The translations under genes and the position numbers were made by a program. Below the pieces are notes generated by a model, which was given only the letters and a program-made list of their open reading frames with translations, did no database searches and was not told the DNA's origin. Positions 33,090-45,580 of a stretch of DNA of 64,000 bases are shown piece by piece (positions within the stretch are counted from its first letter, which is position 1; each line of letters opens with the position of its first letter). Source of the DNA: Arenicola marina (taxonomy: Eukaryota; Annelida; Polychaeta; Arenicolidae); assembly GCA_964019135.1 (NCBI GenBank), contig OZ025253.1, forward strand, positions 32,600,548 to 32,664,547, written 5' to 3'.

Positions 33090-35190
33090 GACACAGAGTG
33101 GGGCATGAATCCAGGAGGCGGACACAGAGCGGGGCATGAATCCAGGAGGCGGACACAGAGCGGGGCATGAATCCAGGAGGCGGACACAGAGCGGGGCATG
33201 AATCCAGTAGGCGGACACAGAGTGGGGCATGAATCCAGGAGGCGGACACAGAGCGGGGCATGAATCCAGGAGGCGGACACAGAGCGGGGCATGAATCCAG
33301 GAGGCGGACACAGACGGGGGCATGAATCCAGGAGGCGGACGCAGAGTGGGGCATGGATCCAGGAGGCGGATACAGAGCGGGGCATGAATCCAGGAGGCGG
33401 ACACAGAGCGGGGCATGAATCCAGGAGGCGGACACAGAGCGGGGCATGAATCCAGGAGGCGGACACAGAGCGGGGCATGAATCCAGGAGGCGGACACAGA
33501 CTGGGGCATGAATCCAGGAGGCGGACGCAGAGTGGGGCATGGATCCAGGAGGCGGACACAGACTGGGGCATGAATCCAGGAGGCGGACGCAGAGTGGGGC
33601 ATGGATCCAGGAGGCGGACACAGACTGGGGCATGAATCCAGGAGGCGGACGCAGAGTGGGGCATGGATCCAGGAGGCGGACACAGACTGGGGCATGAATC
33701 CAGGAGGCGGACGCAGAGAGGGGCATGAATCCAGGAGGCGGACACAGACTGGGGCATGAATCCAGGAGGCGGACGCAGAGTGGGGCATGGATCCAGGAGG
33801 CGGACCCAGAGTGGGACATGGATCCAGGAGGCGGACGCAGAGTGGGGCATTGATCCAGGAGGCGGACGCAGAGTGGGGCATGGATCCAGGAGGCGGATCC
33901 AGAGTGGGGTCTGGATCCAGGAGGCGGACCCAGAGTGGGGCATAGATCAAGGAGGTGGACCCAGAGTGGGACATGGATCCCGGAAGCGGATCCAGAGTGG
34001 GGCATGAATCCAGGAGGCGGACACAGAGTGGGGTATGAATCCAGGAGGCGGACACAGAGAGGGGCATGAATCCAGGAGGCGGACACAGACTGGGGCATGG
34101 ATCCAGGAGGCGGACGCAGAGTGGGGCATGGATCCAGGAGGCGGACCCAGAGTGGGGTCTGGATCCAGAAGGCGCTACCCAGAGTGGGACATGGATCCCG
34201 GAAGCGGATCCAGAGTGGGGCATGAATCCAGGAGGCGGACACAGAGTGGGGTATGAATCCAGGAGGCGGACACAGAGAGGGGCATGAATCCAGGAGGCGG
34301 ACACAGACTGGGGCATAGATCCAGGAGGCGGACACAGAGTGGGACATGGATCCAGGAGGCGGACCCAGAGTGGGACATGGATCCAGGAGGCGGACCCAGA
34401 AATTGACATGGATCCCGGAAGCGGACACAGAGTAGGGCATGGATCTAGGAGGCGGACCCAGAGTGGGACATGGATCCCGGAAGCGGACCCAGAGTGGGGC
34501 ATGAATCCAAGAGGCGGACACAGAGCGGGGCATGAATCCAGGAGGCGGACACAGAGCGAAGCATGGATCCAGGAGGCGGATACAGAGTGGGGCATGGATC
34601 CAGGAGACGGACACAGAGCGGGGCATGGATCCAGGAGGCGGACACAAAGGGGGGCATGAATCCAGGAGGCGGACACAGAGCGGGGCATGGATCCAGGAGG
34701 CGGACACAGAGCGGGGCATGGATCCAGGAGGCGGACACAGAGCGGGGCATGAATCCAGTAGGCGGACACAGAGCGGGGCATGGATCCAGGAGGCGGACAC
34801 AGAGCGGGGCATGAATCCAGTAGGCGGACACAGAGCGGGGCATGAATCCAGGAGGCGGACCCAGAGCGGGGCATGAATCCCGGAAGCGGACACCTAGCGG
34901 GGCATGAATCCAGGAGGCGGACACAGAGCGGGGCATGAATCCAGGAGGCGGACACAGAGCGGGGCATGAATCCAGGAGGCGGACGCAGAGTGGGGCATGA
35001 ATCCAGGAGGCGGACACAGAGCGGGGCATGGATCCAGGAGGCGGACACAGAGCGGGGCATGGATCCAGGAGGCGGACACAGAGCGGGGCATGAATCCAGG
35101 AGGCGGACACAGAGCGGGGCATGAATCCAGGAGGCGGACACAGAGTGGGGCATCAATCCAGGAGCCGGCCCAGACTTGGATATGGATCCA
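33090..35190. repeat. 31-bp minisatellite, about 67 units
   Basis: The unit is GCATGAATCCAGGAGGCGGA followed by CACAGAGCGGG. Variant units (GGATCC, GGACGC, GGACCC, AGACTGGG) are interspersed in local blocks, for example GGACGCAGAGTGGGG with ACAGACTGGGG alternating at 33500-33790. The period is not a multiple of 3, so the three minus-strand frames cycle through one another every 93 bp. All lack stops, giving overlapping open frames of up to 731 codons that encode the same 31-residue Pro/Ser/Cys-rich repeat. I regard them as non-coding. Confidence 0.96.
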
Positions 35191-35199
35191 GGGACCAGT

Positions 35200-36060
35200 C
35201 GTCAGGTGTGTCGACGTCACAATCCTGCCAGGTTATCGTCTATCTCGCCGGGCCTCATTGTAGCTCACATAAAACTCGCATTAAATGGAAGTTGTTTGTT
35301 ATTGATCCAGAGAGGTTCTCGATTGCCTATCCGGATCCACTAACCAGCATCCTGGTGCTTATACGTCAACAGCCACCGTACCACACGGTACGCACACGAG
35401 CGCTCTAACATTATACTCATGGAGAAAAGAAACGCACCAATTGCAAGTTATAGAAGTTATATTAATAACTGGTCATATAACTGACACACATAATAACAAT
35501 AAATAAAGCATCTGTCAAAACAGTCAAACTTGTGCTAAAATGCCATAACTATGCGTAATGAAATTTATCCCCCAAACCGTTCTAGTTATTAAACTGACAA
35601 GTGCGTTACTTTTTTCCGAAAGTATATATATGCAATGGCACGAATTTAAAGCAAATTTCATTGGCTCGTCATCATTCCGTAACATATTGACGGAGGACCT
35701 ACATAATGCCGTTTCACTCTTCCGTACTGTAGGGATCACATGATCTCATCTATAATGCATTGTCTGAACTTTCTTATTCGTTATTTGTCGCAGCCATGTT
35801 TCGACTCGGTTTTCTCACGTTTGGGGATATTTGCTACTCGATAAATCATCTGCAAGTAACATTTACAATAAAACTTGATTCCCGGATACTGTTTGGCCTT
35901 ATCTTCATTTGAAATTGAATAGACTTATGGACAATTCAATAATTGAATTTTTCTATTGATTTGATATCTCGAATTATTACATGTATTACATTTATCTTCA
36001 AATGTTTGACAAATATTGTCCACTTGGGCTGGCATGGTGTAATATCTTACGACGTCTTAT
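35200..36060. other. No gene recognised
   Basis: AT-rich from about 35400. An AATAAA-like word at 35867 has no gene attached to it. Confidence 0.4.
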
Positions 36061-36072
36061 GACGTCAAAGTG

Positions 36073-36132
36073 GGATCGTATGATCCTTTAACTAAGCGAT
36101 AGGGATCGTATGATCCTTTAACTAAGCGATAG
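36073..36132. repeat. 30-bp unit twice, with palindrome
   Basis: GGATCGTATGATCCTTTAAC plus TAAGCGATAG is repeated exactly at 36073 and 36103. GGATCGTATGATCC is an inverted pair with a 4-bp centre. Confidence 0.95.
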
Positions 36133-36384
36133 CTGTCTTAAATAGCGTATGGTAACGTCTCTCACCTGTGACTGATATCAGCAAATTGTCACTGGGTCCC
36201 GACTTGGGAAGTGTTTCGTTAACAGAGCCACGAGTTCGTAACTGTCTTATACACGCTAATTTAAGAACAATAATATTTAACTTCCATGTAACCTATTTAT
36301 GAGCATAATTTTTGATACACGTTTGTGCGGCATAGTACAGGCAAAAGGAACATCTTTCATACTTCAACTTTCGAGCAAACTTTC

Positions 36385-36472
36385 GATTTCATATTTCCAC
36401 TTTCGATGTCATATTTCAGCTTTCGACGTCATATTTCGACTTTCGATGTCATATTTCAACTTTCGATGTAAA
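36385..36472. repeat. 20-bp tandem repeat (TTTCGATGTCATATTTCAAC)
   Basis: About four to five imperfect copies; one contains CGACGTCA. It keeps an open frame without similarity to any family. Confidence 0.85.
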
Positions 36473-36699
36473 TCTGTGATTTTAATAAAACGATCAATCC
36501 GGACCCTGACAATTTCAGGTGACATCTCTGTTGTCCGAATTATTGAAATGATTGAATGCTTCGAGATGATTAACACAATGATTCGGCAAACATATTTACC
36601 CTAGGTCATAAAATATTGCTTCTCAGACCTCATAATCCTAATGAAATTGAGAAATGACGAAATACTATATCAGCTTGTTTAGTTCATATTCTATGCCGA

Positions 36700-36832
36700 A
36701 CGACTAAGAGAAACAATTTAAACTTAAACTGGTATATACAGGGACAAAGAAGAACAATTGCGTTTGTATATATGTTTGTACCATGGTCCTGAGGCCTTTT
36801 AGTGCAATAAATTTATTATTATTTATGCATAT
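36700..36832 (+). mobile_element. LINE 3' tail (CR1/L2-like)
   Basis: TTTGTACCATGGTCCTGAGG, then CCTTTTAGTGCAATAAATTTATTATTATT, matches the end type at 13935-13975. The body is not recognised and the left limit is arbitrary. Confidence 0.55.
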
Positions 36833-37245
36833 TCAAGCATATCACCATGACTTCATATAACAACATCCGCCTCCAATGACACAATCACTGGATCACTAAC
36901 AAACCGGAAGTCATCAGTAAAGTAATCTATCTGCTTACAATATGATGTGATGCACTTGTACATGGGCACAAATCAACTTCCTGTGATCAAAGATGGCGGA
37001 CTCTCATTGTCAATATTACTGCCAGTAGTCATATATATATAGCTTCCCATGAGGCCTCCAAGAACGTTTTAGAATGGGTTAATATATCAGTCATGTTGGG
37101 TAAGTCAGTACCTCTGTTTCATCGAAACACATTTAGAAAGCTATATTTAAGCCACCCATCACTCGCTGTGGTCACAATAGTCATGTTGACAAGGTTAGAG
37201 ACCGCCATGGAGGTCGTGGTTTGCACCGTATTGATATCGCTAAGT

Positions 37246-37480
37246 TATAGCAATATGTTCCGTGATTTGGATATTACCAATCTCTTCTCCGTGTCAAATA
37301 CGTATGCTCTGTCTTGAATTTAAATCCTGAAAGCCGGTGTGCTATCCGGAGAGAAGCAACTTGGCTCGCCGCAGCAGAAGTTGGTGGCCAGCTTTATATA
37401 TGATAATTTTTAGATACATTTAGTCTTAATTTTAAATTGTAAAGCATCTAAGATGGCGCATGTACGTAGGCTGCTTTACA
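37246..37480 (-). mobile_element. TTAA-type MITE, copy 2 (internally deleted)
   Basis: It shares both ends with copy 3 (GCAATATGTTC at the left; AAGATGGCGCATGTA at the right) and TGAATTTAAATCCTGAAAG. The central ~120 bp containing the GAACAGCGAAC/GCGCGCG block is missing, so this copy is about 235 bp. Confidence 0.8.
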
Positions 37481-37534
37481 GGCACCACAGGATCGTACTG
37501 TCTGACCTTGACGTCAAATGACGCAAGCTGCCCG

Positions 37535-37945
37535 CACGGTGGCGCTACGCAAGCTCCGCTTTTACCGCTGCTGTCGGCCGGAGGCAAATTTCAAGATTCT
37601 TGAAAAGTGGTCAAATAAGCTGTAATTTCTTGCAACATTATAATTTTCAAGAATAAAGCATAAAGATAACTAGATCTGTGTATTTAATACAGCAAAATAC
37701 ATCTTGTACCCGTCCGAAAAAGTTATAATTGTGACTGAACCCTTTCTTTTTATCATCTGATACCGTGTGTTATTAGGCTTAGGCTGGGTCCCCGGCACTA
37801 TTTTGTAGAAATGCGCGGCGCAGTTTTCCAATCAATTTGCGCAGCGCCGCCCTGGCTAGCGAGTGTGAAAATGTATTGAGGCAGTAGGCGACAACAGAGA
37901 TAGGCCTATAATGGACCCCTTGCGGAGTGAGTCGAAGACAGAGTG
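37535..37945 (+). repeat. Dispersed ~400-bp repeat, copy 2
   Basis: It runs from GGTGGCGCTACGCAAGCT to GGAGTGAGTCGAAGACAG and is collinear with 57570-57975 over its whole length. A partial inverted copy is at 18135-18400. CGCAGCGCCGCCCTGG near its right end is well conserved in all three. Confidence 0.85.
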
Positions 37946-38039
37946 GTCACGACGGCGTAAAATATTACTATGGCGAGCCAAAGTGGACTTTAAATAGGAT
38001 CCGAGAATCACGTCCCTTGTAAATGTTATTTGCAGACGA

Positions 38040-39760
38040 TAGATCTATTAGCGATGAATGGATGTATGTTTGTGTAAAATATGGATTCCGTTAAATATAT
38101 ATGCCAACGAGTGGGAGGTAAAGAGTTTAGGTTTTAGTTTTGTCAACCATATCAATACCACCATCTACTAACCAGACCTCTCAGAGTTGAATGTTTTTGA
38201 CATCATGGACCGTCGGTCGCTAACAACGCCCCTAGCGGCGATTTGACGGTATATCACGCCCACAAGTTGCACGTGATCCCACCCATACCCCTGTCGTACC
38301 TCTACCAGCCACCTACCCCACACCCATGACCGCTCCCACCCCCAAACCATCCCCCTTGCCCACCGCCACTCCACCCCGACTTCACCCCCATTTCCGCCGC
38401 AACCCCCTCTCCCCACCCTTCACCACCCACCCCCCCCCAACCCTCAAACTCGCCACGTCCAATCGGTGGCCTGCGGAGACCGGGTGGCGATAATAGGGCA
38501 GAGCTAGCCTCCCTGAGGTCCATACCCCCTGGGGTTAGCGATGAGGGGGGGTGCAGCCGCATAAGTCCGCGTGACGGGCGGACGGACCGGCGGCGTGCTA
38601 GCGGCGCCCTCCGGGTCAATGCAAATGATGTGTTGACGGTGGTGCGGGTTGTAGGTGGGGTGGGGTCAGGGGGCGGGGGGGGGGGGATGGGGGGGGGGGG
38701 GCTATGGGGGTGGTTATGGTGGTGGGGAGGTCGATTTGGTGAGTCTCGTGCGGTATCTACCTGGGAGATGTTGGCGTAGATCGGATAACGGGGCGAAAAA
38801 TGTGCGCGCGCAGAGAAGGGGGGGGGGGCTTGGCGGTGGGGGTGGAGGCAAGGGGACAGAATAGAGGTGGGGGGGGGGGGGCAGTGCTTGAATGATGTGT
38901 TTCACAGAGCCCATATATCATATGACACCTCCGGGACATTTTTTCTCCGCAGGGCAAAACCACGGATCTCGGTTGAACGGGGCTTGGGGGTGGGGGTGAG
39001 AGGAGGGGGATGGGGGTGGGGGGGGTTGTAAGCGATCAGGGCGGTGAGGGTTGGGGGTGGCAGGCGGAAATGTGGTGGGAGGGAGGGCGTAGTAGGGCAT
39101 CGGCCTCAGGCACTGCGACACGGAGAGGATGAAACAACCGGCTAGATCCCCCCCCCCTCCACCTCCCCCTCACCCCCTTCCCCATCAGCTACCCACGAAC
39201 ACAGATTCCCCCCTCAAGCGCCCACCCCCCATCTCCTATATACCCCTTCTTATACCCTGCACCCCACACCATCTAGCCCCTATGCAGCGATCGTAGGTTC
39301 CAGTCTCCGGAGTCATTGGTGAGTCGAGGCTGTAGCCCTAAGCGAGCCGAGCCGAGCACCCCACCACACACACACACACACACCCACACCCACACACAGA
39401 GAACCACACACATAGATAGAACGGACACACAAGGCAGACAGGCTCACACGCACCCCGACCCTCTGGACGGGACACACGCCCCTGGACAGAGCTCTCGTAT
39501 CCGGATTAACGGATAACAACTCACTCCTGCATCGATCAGGACATTTGTCTATACCCGGATGCGTAATCTGGATCAAATCAGTAGACGCCTAGCCTTGCCT
39601 TGTCAGGCTGCCCGCTCATCTATTTCTCTCGCTATATCTGGATCACCTCACGCTGTGGGACACCCACTTGAGCACGTGTTTACTGTTTACGTAATAGTTT
39701 GTTGATTGGTGTTACAAACATAGCGGATTATCCCTTTAAGATACCAATCCCGTTATATTG
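38040..39760. other. C-rich and G-rich low-complexity DNA, (CA)n, no gene recognised
   Basis: C-rich at 38270-38450, G-rich with poly(G) tracts at 38650-38900, and (CA)n at about 39364-39382. An octamer word ATGCAAAT is at about 38619. Open frames are compositional. CCAAT-type (ATTGG) words near 39695-39705 could belong to a promoter for the candidate exon ending at 39829. Confidence 0.4.
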
Positions 39761-39779
39761 ATATTTCCACTCCGGAATC

Positions 39780-39829
39780 GAGCGGTATCTGACGGATTGG
39801 TGGCACAACTGCTGCAAGGCAAGATCCAG
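39780..39829 (+). other. Candidate 3' end of a first (untranslated) exon
   Basis: GCAAGATCCAG is followed by GTAAGTC, a nearly ideal 5' splice site (GT 39830-39831). There is no long open frame upstream, so it would be untranslated. The next plausible acceptor followed by a start codon is at 47196. This is inference from one splice-site match; the start of the exon is unknown. Confidence 0.25.
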
Positions 39830-40040
39830 GTAAGTCACAACTAGACAAACCAACTTATGTACACTTGTCTAGATATTAAAATTTAATTAGATTAAATGGT
39901 CAGTGGGGGGGGGGGGGGTGCTGGCGAGTGAATCACAAAAAGCAATTCATTTTTGTAGTATAAGTATCGACTAATTGAAATAATATTGACTCATCATTTC
40001 TGGAGATCCGTTTATTACTAATTTTCAAAATTTCCTTAAT

Positions 40041-40142
40041 CCGAGCTTAGTACACGAATGTGGAAAACCCCTTTAACTATTAACGTTGGGGATTCTGGCG
40101 ATCGACTCGCCATGTGGCATGTAACGCATGGGTGTGTCCACG
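40041..40142. repeat. ~100-bp unique sequence, copy 1, at the edge of the 22-bp array
   Basis: From CCGAGCTTAGTACACGAATG to GGGTGTGTCCACG it is almost identical to 40840-40941 (one clear difference: CTATTAAC versus CTATATAC). The second copy lies inside the array, on the other side of the assembly gap. Confidence 0.95.
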
Positions 40143-40349
40143 GGTGGGGGAGGGGGGGGGGGCGCTCTACCTTGACACTCCCAGTCCTCTACCTTGACAC
40201 TCCATGTACTATACCTTGACACTCCCTGTCCTCTACCTTGACACTCCACGTCCTCTACATTGACACTCCACTCCACGTCCTCTACCTTAACACTTCACGC
40301 CCTCTACCTTAACACTTCACGCCCTCTACCTTGACACTCCATGCCCTCT

Positions 40350-40549
40350 NNNNNNNNNNNNNNNNNNNNNNNNNNNNNNNNNNNNNNNNNNNNNNNNNNN
40401 NNNNNNNNNNNNNNNNNNNNNNNNNNNNNNNNNNNNNNNNNNNNNNNNNNNNNNNNNNNNNNNNNNNNNNNNNNNNNNNNNNNNNNNNNNNNNNNNNNNN
40501 NNNNNNNNNNNNNNNNNNNNNNNNNNNNNNNNNNNNNNNNNNNNNNNNN
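40350..40549. other. Assembly gap (200 N)
   Basis: Exactly 200 N by position, probably a default-size scaffold gap. It lies within the 22-bp array and between the two copies of the 100-bp unique sequence. Confidence 0.99.
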
Positions 40550-40839
40550 ACCTTGACACTCCATGTAGTATACCTTGACACTCCCTGTCCTCTACCTTGA
40601 CACTCCATCCACGTCCTCTAACTTGACACTCCGTGTCCTCTATCTTTACACTTCACGCCCTCTACCTTAACACTCCATGCCCTCTACCTTAACACTCCAT
40701 GCCCTCTACCTTGACACTCCCTGTCCTCTACCTTGACACTCCATGTACTATACCTTGACACTCCCTGTCCTCTACCTTGACACTCCACGTCCTCTACCTT
40801 GACACTCCATCCACGTCCTCTAACTTGACACTCCGTGCT

Positions 40840-40941
40840 CCGAGCTTAGTACACGAATGTGGAAAACCCCTTTAACTATATACGTTGGGGATTCTGGCGA
40901 TCGACTCGCCATGTGGCATGTAACGCATGGGTGTGTCCACG
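40840..40941. repeat. ~100-bp unique sequence, copy 2, inside the array
   Basis: This is a near-identical repeat of 40041-40142, 799 bp downstream. Both are followed by a poly(C) or poly(G) run and then 22-bp units. It may be a real duplication or an unmerged second haplotype at the gap. Confidence 0.95.
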
Positions 40942-43379
40942 CCCCCCCCCCTCCCCATTTTCAGACACTATGCCATCTGTCTTGACACTTTATATCATCT
41001 ACTCTACCGTGACACTCCATGCCCTCTACCTTCACACTTTATGTCCTCTACCCTCCCAATCCGAGTCCTCTATCTTTACACTTCACGTCATCTACAGTGA
41101 CACTCCGAGTCCTCTACCTTGACACTCTACGCCCTCTACATTGACACTTCACTCCACGTCCTCTACCTTGACACTTCACGCCCTCTACCTTAACACTTCA
41201 CGCCCTCTACCTTGACACTCCATGCCCTCTACCTTGACACTCCATGCCCTCTACCTTGATACGTTATGTCCTCTATTCTACCTTGACTCTCCATGTCCTC
41301 TATCGCGACAGTCCACGCCCCCTACCTTGACACTGCACGCCCTATACCCTGACACCCCACGTCTTCTACCTTGACACTTCATGTCCTCTACCTTGACACT
41401 CCGCGGCCTCTACATTGACACTCCACTCCACGTCCTCTACCTTGACACTTCACGCCCTCTACCTTAACACTTCACGCCCTCTACCTTGACACTCCATGCC
41501 CTCTACCTTGACACTCCATGCCCTCTACCTTGACAGTCCCTGTCCTCTACCTTGACACTCCATGTACTATACCTTGACACTCCCTGTCCTCTACCTTGAC
41601 ACTCCACCTCCTCTACCTTGACACTCCATCCATGTCCTCTAACTTGACACTCCGTGTTCTCTATCTTTACACTCTACGCCCTCTACATTGACACTCCACT
41701 CCACGTCCTCTACCTTGATACTTCACGCCCTCTACCTTAACACTCCATGCCCTCTACCTGGACAATCCCTGTCCTCTACCTTGACACTCCATGTACTATA
41801 CCTTGACACTCCCTGTCCTCTACCTTGACACTCCACGTTCTCTACCTTGACACTCCATCCACGTCCTCTAATTTGACATTCCGTGTCCTCTATCTTTACA
41901 CTCTACGCCCTCTACATTGACACTCCACTCCACGTCCTCTACCTTGACACTTCACGCCCTCTACCTTAACACTCCATGCCCTCTACCTTAACACTCCATG
42001 CCTTCTAGCTTGACACTTCACGCCCTCTACCTTGACATTCCATGCCCTCTACCTTGATACCTTATGTCCTCTATTCTACCTTGACTCTCCATGTCCTCTA
42101 TCGCGACAGTCCACGCCCCCTACCTTGACACTGCACGCCCTATACCCTGACACCCCACGTCTTCTACCTTGACACTTCATGTCCTCTACCTTGACACTCC
42201 GCGGCCTCTACATTGACACTCCACTCCACGTCCTCTACCTTGACACTGCACGCCCTATACCCTGACACCCCACGTCTTCTACCTTGACACTTCATGTCCT
42301 CTACCTTGACACTCCGCGGCCTCTACATTGACACTCCACTCCATGCCCTCTACCTTGACACTCCATGCCCTCTACCTTGACAGTCCCTGTCCTCTACCTT
42401 GACACTCCATGTACTATACCTTGACACTCCCTGTCCTCTACCTTGACACTCCACCTCCTCTACCTTGACACTCCATCCATGTCCTCTAACTTGACACTCC
42501 GTGTTCTCTATCTTTACACTCTACGCCCTCTACATTGACACTCCACTCCACGTCCTCTACCTTGATACTTCACGCCCTCTACCTTAACACTCCATGCCCT
42601 CTACCTGGACAATCCCTGTCCTCTACCTTGACACTCCATGTACTATACCTTGACACTCCCTGTCCTCTACCTTGACACTCCACGTTCTCTACCTTGACAC
42701 TCCATCCACGTCCTCTAATTTGACATTCCGTGTCCTCTATCTTTACACTCTACGCCCTCTACATTGACACTCCACTCCACGTCCTCTACCTTGACACTTC
42801 ACGCCCTCTACCTTAACACTCCATGCCCTCTACCTTAACACTCCATGCCTTCTAGCTTGACACTTCACGCCCTCTACCTTGACATTCCATGCCCTCTACC
42901 TTGATACCTTATGTCCTCTATTCTACCTTGACTCTCCATGTCCTCTACCTCGACAGTCCACGTCCCCTACCTTGACACTGCACGCCCTATACCCTGACAC
43001 CCCACGTCTTCTACCTTGACACTTCATGTCCTCTACCTTGACACTCCGCGGCCTCTACCTTGACACTTCATGTTCTCTACCTTGACACTCCACGTCCTCT
43101 ACCTTGACACTTCACGCCCTCTAACCTAACACTCCATGCCCTCTACCTTAACACTCCATGCCCTCTACCTTGACACTCTCTGTCCTCTACCTTGACACTC
43201 CATGTACTATACCTTGACACTCCCTGTCCTCTACTTGACACTCCACCTCCTCTACCTTGACACTCCATCCACGTCCTCTAACTTGACACCCCGTGTCCTC
43301 TTTCTTTACACTCCACGTCCTCTACCTTGACACTCCACGTCCTCTACCTTGACACGTCAAGGTGTGTAAGCTGGCATTG

Positions 43380-44921
43380 TCGTGGAGTGGCCTGCACACC
43401 TCGTCCTCGATGTATTTTCCACGCCTGTAACATCTACCGAAGCATTGACCGTTCCCTGCTTCGTTTTACCACAGGGAGTGCAGACATGTTCTTTAATTGT
43501 TAAGGACTTGGACCACCACCCCTCTTACTCTGTGCGACCCTTTCCGCTGACGCTCAATGTCACTGTGGAAACATTAATGTGTCGCCCGTATCACCAATAT
43601 TCATTTAGCAGTTGACTTGGTTGATATCGGTTGGAGTTTGGCTTTTTTCTGCTGTATTCGGTGGTGATAGCCATAGAGACTGGTGTCTATGTCCAGTCAC
43701 CAAGTCTGAGTGCATTGTTCTTCTCAGTGTTTTATATCATCCGTCACCCTTATCACTTAGAAGCCCTCCTATTACTGACAGTTACACCCACCAATCTGCC
43801 CCGCCCACCCCCTAACCCACTCCCTCCCTCCCTAATTCACCCTAATGCTAAAATGTATCTCACTTATTCGCCATTCGGGTATCCTCCCCACTCTTCTACC
43901 CATCTCCCCAGAATAATGTACGCACATAGTCGCACCCCCCCCCCACCCCCCACATAGTCGCACCCCCCCCCCACCCTCCACCCCCCACATAGTCGCACCC
44001 CCCCCCCCACCCCCCCTCACCCCACACCCAACTCCCATCGAAGTTGCTTGATCACCCCGCCTGACTCCACCCACCCCCTCTTCCCTTCACCCTCCTCCCC
44101 CTTTCACCACCCCCTCCCTTCCCCCCTCCCCCCCCCCTACACCGCCTGTTATCCCAGGATCCTTTAAACGTGGCATTAACCCGTGGAGGCACTGGGAGCC
44201 GGGAGGGGTTGCCACCGGGGGCCGGGCAGAGCCGTAATGACGGGGGAACGCTTTGAAGGTGGGGCGACGATACTGGGGATGCCGAGATGTGAGCGGGCCG
44301 TAAAGGGCGGGATGTCGCTGTGATGCGGGCTTATCTAGCCTCGCCAAGCCTCCCTCGAGGCCCCCATCGGCCTTCGCTCTGCGTGGACGCCGCCCGCGAT
44401 TCCACAACTCTTCTCATGTCACTGCGCAAAACACCCACCCACCCACACACATAAACATACGGACACCATTCCCTATTATCGCCCCCCCCCATACCCTCCT
44501 CGCCTCTATTATCGCCCCCACGTGGTCTTCCATATCAATTTCGTTCGTACCCGACGCCACGTGACTATCGGGTGTCCCTCCGTCCGTCCGTTCCGCTTCG
44601 GTAGCTGCTGACAGGAGCAAGGCGTCACGTGTCACATGTCTGCGTACGGAGTCCCGGCATCACGTGACGTTATCTATTAACTTCCGGGTGCTGCAAAGTG
44701 ATCCGCGTCTGAAATCAGATGCCATGCGTCACTTCTCATTGGCCCGAACTGGTGAATCAATAAAACGCTGACTGTTATTGCGTTACGCGCGTCTCTCCAA
44801 TGTGTCGTTTTCAATATAATTCAATCAATCAGAGAGCGAAGAGTGCATATTCATATTTGAGACCCAGCATAGGTGCTAAAGGTCTTGATGACCCAAGTTT
44901 GAGTACACAGTTCCGGGTCAA
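43380..44921. other. No gene recognised; C-rich block and a GC-rich unique patch
   Basis: At 43800-44140 the plus strand is C-rich with a repeated CATAGTCGCACCCCCC motif (three copies near 43925-44000). At 44160-44410 a GC-rich, CpG-containing patch is non-repetitive and open on the minus strand, but I do not recognise the product. It could be an exon or a promoter-type island. Confidence 0.35.
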
Positions 44922-45178
44922 CCAGGGGGCCGGCGCTATAGCTCAGTGGGTTAGAGCGCTCGCATTGAGTGCTCTGGCCACCTGAGAGCCTAACTAACGG
45001 CCCGCGGTGGTTCGAGCCCTGCTGTGGCCATGTCTGTGTGGTCGCAGGATAAAGATCCCATGTCCTTCTTCGCAAAGAGTAGGGGGTTACCCCCGGGGAC
45101 ATGGCTCCACCCTCCCTACCTTCTCGCATTGACGTGATATGACCAAAAGTGGTTAAAGCGTCCTGAATATACAACCAA
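44922..45178 (+). mobile_element. tRNA-derived SINE, copy 3
   Basis: Best-preserved head: TATAGCTCAGTGGGTTAGAG (box A) and GGTTCGAGCCC (box B). The GTAGGGGGTTACCCCCGGGG and AAAAGTGGTTAAAGCGTCCT body blocks are present. Confidence 0.92.
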
Positions 45179-45539
45179 ACGTGTCAACGGACAAAATATA
45201 TAACCACTCTGCATTTATTTTGCGATAATGCGTGACAGCTGACGTAAGTTGGAAGTATGTGAACTACGTCACAGCTTTGTGTGTAGTTCACTGGTTTATT
45301 GCGCCATTTTAGGGATGCTGGACAGTCTCCAGGCAATACATTTTGGTGATAACTAAGTGATAGTAATACATCATTCTATATTGCACTAATCAGGCCATAA
45401 CATGTAACAATGTTAGATTCTAACAAGCTGTTGGCGAGAAATAACTGGCTTTCAAGCTAATATTACAGTAAATGTTTACAGACACTCAAATAAGCCAGCA
45501 ATCGACGATAGCATCCATCTATTAATCCGTTGATGTGAA

Positions 45540-45580
45540 GCTCTGGGAGCTACCGACTGAGCTACAAAAGCCACGATTGG
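45540..45580 (-). repeat. tRNA-like fragment (box A-like), minus strand
   Basis: The plus strand reads GGGAGCTACCGACTGAGCTA; its complement TAGCTCAGTCGGTAGCTCCC is a box A. No box B or closed tRNA fold was found at the expected distance, so it is a relic of a tRNA-derived repeat. Confidence 0.4.

Larger units (their letters stand above)
40160..43365. repeat. 22-bp minisatellite with ~845-bp higher-order blocks
   Basis: The unit is ACCTTGACACTCCATGCCCT plus CT, about 135 copies including irregular ones. Variant strings recur as larger blocks: TTCTACCTTGACTCTCCATG occurs near 41276, 42074 and 42919, and the block with CTCCACCTCCTC followed by CACTCCATCCATGTCC recurs 848 bp apart (near 41600 and 42448). 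There is strong strand asymmetry, pyrimidine-rich on the plus strand. The array holds a 200-N gap, so its true length is unknown. Confidence 0.95.

Noticed and set aside
32675..35220. Minus-strand open frames of 108-731 codons
   Set aside because: They are generated by the stop-free 31-bp unit, overlap in all three frames and encode the same cyclic peptide.
40304..40608. Open frames crossing the N stretch
   Set aside because: They are artefacts of unknown bases in the gap.
44922..45178. Functional tRNA gene at the SINE heads
   Set aside because: Boxes A and B are present, but the acceptor stem does not close and the same long body follows in every copy, so these are SINEs.
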